From an uncultured Lachnospiraceae bacterium (GTDB lineage Bacteria > Bacillota > Clostridia > Lachnospirales > Lachnospiraceae), in assembly GCA_947631955.1 (NCBI GenBank), contig CANRNJ010000020.1, positions 1-37,948 on the forward strand: a stretch of 37,948 nucleotides of DNA, in the 5' to 3' direction. Of the stretch, positions 20,842-28,267 are shown piece after piece (positions within the stretch are counted from its first letter, which is position 1; the number at the start of each line of letters is the position of its first letter). Both the position numbers and the translations under genes were made by a program. Below the pieces are notes generated by a model. That model made no database searches, was not told the DNA's origin, and worked only from the letters and a program-made list of their open reading frames with translations.

Positions 20842-23811
20842 CTACTCCTCGTCTATCGGCAAGCCGAACTCGATCCGCTTCTTCTTGATCTCATCATTTA
20901 TGGTGACAGCATAATCTATAATGGTTTCACGGGAATCCGTCTTCTCATTGATCACCTTTCTGATGGCGTTGGTGATATGACGTCCCGTAAAGTAGCCACC
21001 GGGCACCTCTCTGATGCCTACCGTCTGAGCCCACTGTGCGTCAAGCACCTCGATGTCGTCATTACTCCATGAAAGCTGAACGAACGCATCTCTGTTGGCC
21101 GTTGCGTAACGTGCCGAGGAGCCTAACAGCGCTTCGATCTCACGACCGAACCGTACCTGCGTGTCGGGCTGTGCCCACCACTTCATAAACATCCACGACT
21201 TCTCCCGCAGTTCCTCGTCCTCGGTGGCGATCATCATGGTCGCGTTGCCGGTGATAAAGTCGGAACGGTCTATATAAGTGCTGCCGTCGTCCGCGGTATA
21301 CTCCGTGCCGGGGATCAGTGTGAAGTCCCAAAGACCTCTGATCTCAGGCGCCGATACCATCAGCGTGTTGTATGTCGAATACGCCGCAATACCGATCGGC
21401 ATCTCGCCGGAACGGAAACGGCTCACGAAATCGTACACCGTAGGAAGACCGTAATCATTGAAATATCTGACATAATCCTTAAACGCCTGCACGCCCGCCT
21501 CGTCGTCCACTACGGTCTTCGTGCCCTCCTGATTGTACATATCTCCGCCATACTGGAAGAGAAGGGTAAAATACAGGGACAGATCCGGCGCATTGGAAGC
21601 CACCGCCGTCGTCGCCGTTGTGGCCGTACTCGAACCTGCTGCCGTAGGAATACCTACGGAAAGGTTGTTTCCTTGGATCGTAGGCATCATCTCGATCAGT
21701 TCCTTCCATGTGTTGGGAGGCTCTAATCCCAACTCCTCAAAAATATCCGTCCGGTAGAACATCACGTTAAAGGTCTGCGTTTCAGGTATCGCATAAATAT
21801 GCCCGTCAAGAGCATACTGCTCATAAGAACTCTCGGTATAGTGTGAGAAGACATCTTCCCAATCATCAAACTGCGTCAGATCTTCCACCGCATTACGCAG
21901 CGCATAGTTGACCGGCTGGTCGGCTCCTACGGAAAGCACCACGTTCGGTCCTCTTCCCGCCATGACCGCATTCATCAGCGCACTGGGATCGACGATCTCC
22001 ACATTCACTTTGACGCCGCTCTTGGGTGTAAAGCTGTCGTCTATCATGGACTTCAGGATCGTGCCCTGATCACGTCCGGTCAGCACCCATACTTTAACCA
22101 CGTCGTCGCCACCGGCTTCATCGTACACATCACCTACGGCGTTGTAGTTTACCACGAAGGATGCCGCGAAGGACTTCGCCTCGTGCCACAGTTTCATGGC
22201 GGCATTTGCCTTCTTCTTCTCCGGCTTCGCATTGACGCCGCTTACTACCAGATAATCAACATCAAGCTTTGTTTCGCTCAAGTTCAGCGCCGATGTTCCA
22301 AGCGCGGTGATATTATCTTTAAAAGTTACAAATTCCAGCGTGATCTTCTGCGGCTTCTCGCAGAAACGTTCAAGCTGCTGCGCCACCGACTGCGCCGACG
22401 CGATGCCGTCAGCCTTCTGTCCGCTGTATTCGACCATCTCGTCTACCAGTCTGTAGAGCCGCTTCGACTCCAGTTCCATGGCTTCTATGATCTCCGGGTA
22501 GCTTCTCTCGATATAGTAATCTCTGTACTTATCGGGATTGGCGCCCGTATATACCAGAACTTTTCTGTAGATCTGGTTGAGCCGGAAAGTGGAATCCTCC
22601 AACTCCTCCAGAATACTGCCCACACCGCCGAGCGTAGCCTCCAGACGGATCGTATGTACGCCCTTTGTCAGATAGAAGTTATAGGGTGTGCCCTCCGCAT
22701 CCGCCAGATCCAGATAATCCCAGTCGTTGCTGTAATCGAAAGAAATCTCTTTCATCTCCTCAAAAGGGATCTCGCCGTCTATGTAAACGCTTCTGCTGGA
22801 TACAGCGCCGCGGGAATAATTCTGGCGTCCTTTGACCATGATATTGTAATATCCGTCCTCAGGAACCTCAAAATCCCACTCGATCCACTGTCCCGAACTT
22901 CTCCATGCCTCGCCGCCCACATAGTTGAGCAGGGTCTTGGTCACGCTGTTGGGCTGCGTCGTCGGAGATGATCTGTCATATTTTGCATAAAGGGAAGATT
23001 CGGAACGATAGGTGGAATCCTCTCCTTCAATAAGATCCATATAATTCTTGGCCGTGTCGGAAGACGTGTCGGCCGGCTGTTTGGCTATGTACTCCTCGTA
23101 GGTGTCAAGCTTCTGAACGGGAACGATGTCAAGCCTGCGCAGAACCATCGGCTCGTTCTCAGCCTCAAGCCCTATGGTATTCTCGCCCTGTTCCAGATAG
23201 AACACATAAGGATCGGTAATGTATCCCATATCATCTCTGAAATATGCGCTCTGCCAGTCATATACTTCGATTTGGCTGGGCCGGATCTCGTTGCCCTGAT
23301 TATCGACCGTCGGCTCACCGGCATCGGTCCAGATCCTGCTGAACGAAATGTTTCTCGCATCCTCAAAGGGGACCTCGCCGTTCACATAGACCACGCGCTC
23401 CGCCGCCACGCCTCTGGATTCAGGAAGCAGATATTCCATACAGATATTGTAAAATCCGGCTTCCGGCACATCCACTTTCCATGTGACCATGGAATTCGTG
23501 TCCGTAAACAGGGCTTTCTCTTCCCCTTCATAATCGCTGTACACTTCCACGCCGCCCTCAGCCTCGTAGTCGTACAGATCCACCTCTGCACTCTGATCGG
23601 GATGCGCCGCATCCGCATGTTCGTTCAGATACCCTGTATAGGTACCTTCCCTCTCCATGCCTTCCACATCGGTGCTCAGATCCACACCGTCGTACTTCTC
23701 ATGGAAGTCCTCTACACCGCGCAAAGACAACAGAAAAGCAATCAAAGCGACCACCGCTATGACTGCTGCTGCAATAATAATCTTCTTTCCGGACTTTCCT
23801 TGGCTATTCAT
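20842..23811 (-). CDS. Giant membrane-anchored solute-binding protein with duplicated sugar-binding-like modules
   Basis: A 989-aa protein, about twice the size of a normal sugar-binding protein. The N-terminal membrane segment (about 11-32) has no lipobox Cys, so it is anchored as a signal-anchor protein. Two related beta-rich modules follow (about 60-250 and 280-430), each with a W-x-V/F-x-V-P-E-x-G-Y/F-Y-N-I strand, an S/A-R-x-V-Y-V/I-(N/D)-G-E-(V/I)-P-F-E strand and a final PY-FYL-x-x-G-x-(N/H)-T-I-x-L-E-A strand; this is an internal duplication resembling CBM6/CBM35-type sandwiches. A linker region (about 430-560) leads to a family-1-type solute-binding domain (about 570-989). The start at 23811 has GGAGG; the ATG seven codons earlier overlaps the leader. 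First gene of the nine-gene row. Confidence 0.88.
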   Translation of the reverse strand: MNSQGKSGKKIIIAAAVIAVVALIAFLLSLRGVEDFHEKYDGVDLSTDVEGMEREGTYTGYLNEHADAAHPDQSAEVDLYDYEAEGGVEVYSDYEGEEKALFTDTNSMVTWKVDVPEAGFYNICMEYLLPESRGVAAERVVYVNGEVPFEDARNISFSRIWTDAGEPTVDNQGNEIRPSQIEVYDWQSAYFRDDMGYITDPYVFYLEQGENTIGLEAENEPMVLRRLDIVPVQKLDTYEEYIAKQPADTSSDTAKNYMDLIEGEDSTYRSESSLYAKYDRSSPTTQPNSVTKTLLNYVGGEAWRSSGQWIEWDFEVPEDGYYNIMVKGRQNYSRGAVSSRSVYIDGEIPFEEMKEISFDYSNDWDYLDLADAEGTPYNFYLTKGVHTIRLEATLGGVGSILEELEDSTFRLNQIYRKVLVYTGANPDKYRDYYIERSYPEIIEAMELESKRLYRLVDEMVEYSGQKADGIASAQSVAQQLERFCEKPQKITLEFVTFKDNITALGTSALNLSETKLDVDYLVVSGVNAKPEKKKANAAMKLWHEAKSFAASFVVNYNAVGDVYDEAGGDDVVKVWVLTGRDQGTILKSMIDDSFTPKSGVKVNVEIVDPSALMNAVMAGRGPNVVLSVGADQPVNYALRNAVEDLTQFDDWEDVFSHYTESSYEQYALDGHIYAIPETQTFNVMFYRTDIFEELGLEPPNTWKELIEMMPTIQGNNLSVGIPTAAGSSTATTATTAVASNAPDLSLYFTLLFQYGGDMYNQEGTKTVVDDEAGVQAFKDYVRYFNDYGLPTVYDFVSRFRSGEMPIGIAAYSTYNTLMVSAPEIRGLWDFTLIPGTEYTADDGSTYIDRSDFITGNATMMIATEDEELREKSWMFMKWWAQPDTQVRFGREIEALLGSSARYATANRDAFVQLSWSNDDIEVLDAQWAQTVGIREVPGGYFTGRHITNAIRKVINEKTDSRETIIDYAVTINDEIKKKRIEFGLPIDEE

Positions 23812-24048
23812 ACTTTCCTCCACACAGCCCATATTAGTAAGAACTGGGCAAAATACTAAATGACGATAATATTATATACTCATAATATGCGCTCGCGCTT
23901 CTCACTCATTGCTATCGTCCACCTATGTGTTGCGTTTTTTTGTAAATATTGTACATTTCTTTTCCCACGCTCCCGCAAAAAACAGCAAAATCACCATTCA
24001 TTTATTCCATGTAAACGCAATTTTTAAGGTATTATAGGGAATTTTTTA
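23812..24048. promoter_or_regulatory. Control region upstream of the transporter operon
   Basis: About 235 bp without a gene, ahead of the first transporter gene. Visible elements: TGTAAATATTGTACA (23941-23955), with TGTA/TACA arms around 7 bp, and TGTAAACGC at 24010-24018, which matches the first nine positions of a catabolite (cre) site but not the second half. A TATAAT on the minus strand (near 23873) lacks a good -35 box. I see no convincing unregulated promoter, as expected if an activator is needed. Confidence 0.45.
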
Positions 24049-24084
24049 CAAAAAAAAGACACCGGCATATGCCAATGTCTTTTT
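24049..24084 (-). terminator. Terminator of the xylanase gene
   Basis: On the minus strand, AAAAAGACA, an inner GGCATATGCC hairpin, then TGTCTTTTTTTT. The outer stem pairs 24076-24084 with 24053-24061. It lies about 100 bases after the xylanase stop and separates it from the transporter operon. Confidence 0.85.
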
Positions 24085-24187
24085 CTGTCATGAACCTGTT
24101 TTAAAGATCAAACATAACCACATGTGCGAAACATGTGAACAGCTTGATAAACGTTCTTACGCCGCTCCTTATCCCCGTTCTTCCGCC

Positions 24188-25708
24188 TTATTCTCCCGCA
24201 AACACATAGAAAGCGGGCTTGGGTTGATACTGACTGTCAAACAGGAGCGGGCACTGGGGCAGTTCCTTGGTACTGCCGCCGCCTACATTGGAACGGCTCT
24301 GCAGCCACGAATAATGATCCACGGTCCCCCAGAACGTTATTCCGGTAATATGGACGTCTTCCTCCTGATGAAGCCGCTTCATGACCGCGTACAGATCTTT
24401 GTACCGCTCTGCCTGCCGGTCATACTCGGCCTGTTTATTTTCCTCGGCTCCGTCGTAGCCGTCGGAGGCTTTCATGTCAAACTCTGTGATCTGCACGCTG
24501 CCCACCGCGCCGGCATAAGCTCTGACGGACGTTTCAAACTCCCTGACAGTAGGCGAACTCATATTATAATGCCCCTGCATCCCCATGGCGCTGATGCGCG
24601 TTCCCTCTCCGGGCGCGCCTTCCTTTTCCTTAACCGCCTGCAGCAGCGCTAAAATACCCTCCTGTTTCCGGGAGGAACACTCGTTGTAATCGTTATAGTA
24701 CAGTTCAAGTTCTGCCGGGGCATACTTATTGGCATAAGTAAACGCGTTGATGATATACTCATTGCTCTGATATACATGCCACCAGCTTGAATTGCTGCCA
24801 TGGGTATCGTTACTCAAAGGTTCGTTCGGATTCTCGCTGTCCGACCGGTATGTGCCGGTACCGTCGCTTACCGCTTCGTTCACCACGTCCCAGCCGTAGA
24901 ACAGATCCCGGTATCTGCTGTCTTCTCCCGTAAAGTGCGTGAGCACCGTTTTGATATACCATTCCAGACGTTTATTCATCGTACTGCTGTCAACGTAATC
25001 TTTGTTCTTATCGTAATCCTCGTGGAAAAACCACTCCGGAGTCTGGGCGTGCCACACCAGCACATGTCCCCTGACCCTGATCGGATCGCCGGGATTCTCC
25101 TCGTTCCATTCCAATATTTTATCCAAGATCTTCTCCGCTCTGGAAAAATCTGTTTTCGGAACGGTCAGCGTTTCACCGTTCAATTCGGCTTCCTCTGTTC
25201 CGGGACATACGCCGTTGCTGTAGCTGAATATGCAGTCGGGTTTCAATTCGTTGCCCATTGTGACCGCGTTAAAATGCGTCGTAACGATCGACCATACCTT
25301 GGCGTCGTCCGGCTCCCTTCCCGTAACCGCCGCGCCGATGAAACATCCCAGTTCCTTCTGCACACCATCTTTCAATAGGACTTCCTCCCCCGGCTTGTTG
25401 TCCGGATCTCCTTCTGCATCCGGCTCCTGCGCCTCTCCTGCACTGTCTTCTGCTCCGTCTTCTTTCTCTTCGGTCCCGGCTTCCTGCTCCTGCGTCTGCC
25501 GGTCTTCATCCACGGACCCGCTCTGTCCGGCTGCGTCTTCCCCTGCGGCTTCTTCTCCGGCAGCCTCTTCCTTTACCGTTTCTTCCTGCAGGACCTCTGG
25601 CTGCGCCGGATCCTGACCGGCGTTTCCTGCGCCGTTTTTGCCGCAGGCCGCTATAAGCAGCGCCAGAACCGCTCCCACCGCGCATGTCGATATTTTTCTC
25701 CGATACAT
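24188..25708 (-). CDS. Surface-anchored GH10 endo-1,4-beta-xylanase
   Basis: A 506-aa lipoprotein that cuts the beta-1,4-xylan backbone outside the cell. The lipobox ends at Cys22 and is followed by about 90 residues of acidic Glu/Ala/Gly-rich linker that holds the enzyme away from the membrane. The GH10 barrel (about 115-506) has the family hallmarks: the general acid/base in WDVVNEA (Glu278) and the nucleophile in QITEFD (Glu409), with NELKPD and HVLVWHAQTPEW on the substrate-binding strands. The ATG at 25708 has AAAGGAG five bases upstream; an earlier in-frame start (25732) lies on the -35 side of the promoter and is excluded. Divergent from the AraC gene, 71 bp away, with overlapping promoters. 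No carbohydrate-binding module. Confidence 0.95.
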   Translation of the reverse strand: MYRRKISTCAVGAVLALLIAACGKNGAGNAGQDPAQPEVLQEETVKEEAAGEEAAGEDAAGQSGSVDEDRQTQEQEAGTEEKEDGAEDSAGEAQEPDAEGDPDNKPGEEVLLKDGVQKELGCFIGAAVTGREPDDAKVWSIVTTHFNAVTMGNELKPDCIFSYSNGVCPGTEEAELNGETLTVPKTDFSRAEKILDKILEWNEENPGDPIRVRGHVLVWHAQTPEWFFHEDYDKNKDYVDSSTMNKRLEWYIKTVLTHFTGEDSRYRDLFYGWDVVNEAVSDGTGTYRSDSENPNEPLSNDTHGSNSSWWHVYQSNEYIINAFTYANKYAPAELELYYNDYNECSSRKQEGILALLQAVKEKEGAPGEGTRISAMGMQGHYNMSSPTVREFETSVRAYAGAVGSVQITEFDMKASDGYDGAEENKQAEYDRQAERYKDLYAVMKRLHQEEDVHITGITFWGTVDHYSWLQSRSNVGGGSTKELPQCPLLFDSQYQPKPAFYVFAGE

Positions 25709-25731
25709 ATATGCTCCTTTCCCGCATCTCA

Positions 25732-25760
25732 TTTACTTTTTAATAATATAGTGATAAAAT
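25732..25760 (+). promoter_or_regulatory. Promoter of the AraC-family gene
   Basis: TTTACT (25732-25737), 17 bp, TAAAAT (25755-25760). The last two bases of the -10 box are part of an upstream in-frame ATG (25759), which therefore cannot be the translation start. It overlaps the xylanase promoter. Confidence 0.6.
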
Positions 25761-25768
25761 GATTACAA
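25740..25768 (-). promoter_or_regulatory. Promoter of the xylanase gene
   Basis: Minus-strand TTGTAA (25768-25763), 17 bp, TATTAA (25745-25740). It occupies almost the same bases as the AraC promoter on the other strand, so the two polymerases would exclude each other. Confidence 0.5.
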
Positions 25769-25779
25769 AGGATGATATT

Positions 25780-26709
25780 ATGACAAACAAGCAAACCCGT
25801 CAAATCAACTACAGCATAAACAGCGACTATTCCGGCACACGGACTATGCAGTCCATACAGGAATTTGTCCAGTACCACGGCGAGGACGCTGTCCGGATCT
25901 GGTACAACGATATACCCGACAGCTATGACGCGCACTGGCATACCGCGTTGGAAATCATAGTTCCCATAGACAATCGGTACGACGCCATAATCGACAGCCA
26001 GCCCTATCCTGTACTTCCCAATGAAATCCTTATCATTCCGCCCGGATGTATGCACTCTCTTAAGGCGCCCGATAAAGGTGCGCGTTTTATCTTTTTGTTT
26101 GATATCTCCACTATTGCCAAATTACACGGATTCTCGCAGATACAGGCCGTTCTCACCCCCCCCCAGTGCATATCAAAAGCGTCCCATCCGCGGATCTACG
26201 AGGATATTTACGGGATCCTCATGCAGATAAGGGATATTTATTTCAATGAAGGCGAGTTCTACGAACTTTCCATTTTTTCCCTGCTTCTCAATCTGTTTGT
26301 GATCATCGGCAACGATCATTTGCATAGTATGAACTTTTTCTCAACTATGCGCCCGTCCAAACAGAAGGAATACACCAACAAATTCAGCGCCGTTATGGAA
26401 TACATCGACACCCATCACATGAGCGATCTGAGTCTGGATGAGGTGGCCGCCGCGGCCGGTTTCAGCAAGTTTCATTTTTCACGGCTGTTTAAACAGTACA
26501 CCGGTTTTACTTTCTGCGACTATATCCGCCGCCGCAAGATCCAGACTGCGGAAGAGCTGTTGAATCAGTCGGACTTATCCGTTACCGAGATCGCCATGCA
26601 GTCCGGCTTTATGAGTCTTTCCACGTTCAACCGTGTGTTCCGCCAGTTAAAAAACTGCTCGCCCACGGAATTCCGCGAAAAAAATCAGATCCTCTTTCCA
26701 CATTCGTAG
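25780..26709 (+). CDS. AraC-family transcriptional regulator with cupin sensor
   Basis: A 309-aa DNA-binding regulator. The N-terminal part (about 30-115) is a cupin-like sugar-sensing domain with HWHTALEIIVP and an IIPPGCMH strand; the C-terminal part (about 205-300) is the AraC pair of helix-turn-helix units, with LSLDEVAAAAGFSKFHFSRLF and VTEIAMQSGFMSLSTFNRVF. It is likely to sense a xylan-derived sugar and activate the divergent xylanase gene and perhaps the transporter operon; the ligand is inferred from context. The ATG at 25780 has AAAGGA seven bases upstream, and the ATG at 25759 is inside the -10 box. Its last 25 bases overlap the end of the convergent GH43 gene. Confidence 0.92.
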   Translation: MTNKQTRQINYSINSDYSGTRTMQSIQEFVQYHGEDAVRIWYNDIPDSYDAHWHTALEIIVPIDNRYDAIIDSQPYPVLPNEILIIPPGCMHSLKAPDKGARFIFLFDISTIAKLHGFSQIQAVLTPPQCISKASHPRIYEDIYGILMQIRDIYFNEGEFYELSIFSLLLNLFVIIGNDHLHSMNFFSTMRPSKQKEYTNKFSAVMEYIDTHHMSDLSLDEVAAAAGFSKFHFSRLFKQYTGFTFCDYIRRRKIQTAEELLNQSDLSVTEIAMQSGFMSLSTFNRVFRQLKNCSPTEFREKNQILFPHS

Positions 26710-28244
26710 ACAAATCTCTCAAATACGGCATATCCTCCCGCGCGGACGGTGGAATAGACCGAAAGCGCACAACGGCACCCCGTAAAATGATCCAGTCCGA
26801 AAAACAGCCTGTGCGGTTCTCCTATGGAGGTCCATTCTTTTTCATCCGGCTTCCGGTACCGGAATCGTACAAGATCCCTGCCGTCTTCAAAATCGGCTTC
26901 CATCCTCAGACGGACGACCGGGCCTTCCCACGCGATCCTTTCCCTTATCGTTCCGGGTTCATGGTCAGAGCGCCCCATCTGTCTTTCTTCGTCTGTCTTA
27001 TCCCGCGTGATCAGCGCCAGATAATACCGCCCGGCATCCCGCGTCAGGGCAAGATACGCATAGCATCCCTGCAGAGCGCACAGCCCCGCCAGATCGCCGT
27101 CCTTTAGTCCTGCCGCATCCACCGTCACCTCCACCGCCGAACAAGGCAGCATCAGCCGCTGCGTCAGGGTATTGACGGCTTCCGTCACATTCACGCAGAT
27201 CCGGTCTGTGGTGATCTGCAGCCCGCCGCCTTCCCGGATCGTCCACAGGTCCGGCAGCGGTTCATGGTTCCATTGCCACTGTTTCTTCAAATCATAAACG
27301 CCCGCCGCGTTTTTGCCGTACACAAAATCATCCGATGCGTAAAGCGGCTCGTACCGATAGCCCGGCCGACTGTCGGGCGCACAGACTTCATCGGGGATCC
27401 TGCCGTTGTCCCCGAATACGGGCATCCCGTCCTTCCATTGCACCGGCACAAGGACCGGCACTCTCCCCACCGCTCCGTGGTCCTGAAACAAGATACTAAA
27501 CCACTGGCCGCCGCCGGTTTCCACGATACCGCCCTGCGCCACGCCGCAGTTGAAATATCCCCGGTCATCGTCAAGCACCGTCGTCCCGGTAAATTCTCCC
27601 GTAAGCGAACCGCTCCGGAAGCACACCTGCGTTCTTCTCTTTGCCCCTGTGGCCGGCCAGTGTATCACAAACAGATAATACGCGCCGTTTATCTTATAGA
27701 AATGGGAACCTTCATATCCCAGAATGACCGGATCCGTATCCGTCAAAAGAAGTTTTTTAAAACCGCCCGGCATGGGACCGGTCAAGTCCCGGTCCAGTTC
27801 CATGATATAGATGTCCGTGTTCCCGTATATCAGATACGCCCTGCCGTCATCATCAAAAAAAAGAGAGGCGTCATGATAATAATGGTCAATGCAGATCTCT
27901 TTCCATGGTCCCTCTATGTCCTCCGCCGAAAAAATATAAGTCTTCCCGGTCATTTTTGCACCGAAGCAGACATAAAACCGGCCTTGGTGATACCTGAGGG
28001 AGGCGGCCCACATGCCCCGTCCGTATGAGTCCTGCGTCCCCGTAAGCTTCGCTTCGCCGCTTCCTTTGAAGGAATCAAAAACATACGAAGCGATCTCCCA
28101 GTCCCGTAAATTATAGGACCGTAAAATGACCGCTCCGGGTATAAAATGCATGGTTGTTGACACCATATAATAGGTGCCGCCGACCCTGATCACGTCAGGA
28201 TCAGGGTAATCTGTCATGGTGATAAGACCGCGGGTCGTCTGCAT
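26685..28244 (-). CDS. GH43 beta-xylosidase/arabinofuranosidase-type enzyme
   Basis: A 519-aa cytoplasmic enzyme (no signal peptide) that removes xylose or arabinose units from short oligosaccharides after uptake. The N-terminal five-bladed propeller (about 10-300) shows the GH43 triad: Asp15 in DYPDPDVI (base), Asp125 in YHDASLF (pKa modulator) and Glu178 in YEGSHFY (acid). The C-terminal part (about 310-519) looks like the concanavalin-A-like domain of GH43 beta-xylosidases. The length matches that subgroup. The start at 28244 has only a weak ribosome site. It follows the GH13 gene by 23 bases and probably shares its promoter. The 3' end overlaps the AraC gene tail to tail. Confidence 0.9.
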   Translation of the reverse strand: MQTTRGLITMTDYPDPDVIRVGGTYYMVSTTMHFIPGAVILRSYNLRDWEIASYVFDSFKGSGEAKLTGTQDSYGRGMWAASLRYHQGRFYVCFGAKMTGKTYIFSAEDIEGPWKEICIDHYYHDASLFFDDDGRAYLIYGNTDIYIMELDRDLTGPMPGGFKKLLLTDTDPVILGYEGSHFYKINGAYYLFVIHWPATGAKRRTQVCFRSGSLTGEFTGTTVLDDDRGYFNCGVAQGGIVETGGGQWFSILFQDHGAVGRVPVLVPVQWKDGMPVFGDNGRIPDEVCAPDSRPGYRYEPLYASDDFVYGKNAAGVYDLKKQWQWNHEPLPDLWTIREGGGLQITTDRICVNVTEAVNTLTQRLMLPCSAVEVTVDAAGLKDGDLAGLCALQGCYAYLALTRDAGRYYLALITRDKTDEERQMGRSDHEPGTIRERIAWEGPVVRLRMEADFEDGRDLVRFRYRKPDEKEWTSIGEPHRLFFGLDHFTGCRCALSVYSTVRAGGYAVFERFVYECGKRI

Positions 28245-28267
28245 GATCTTCTTCTGTCCGCCTTCCT

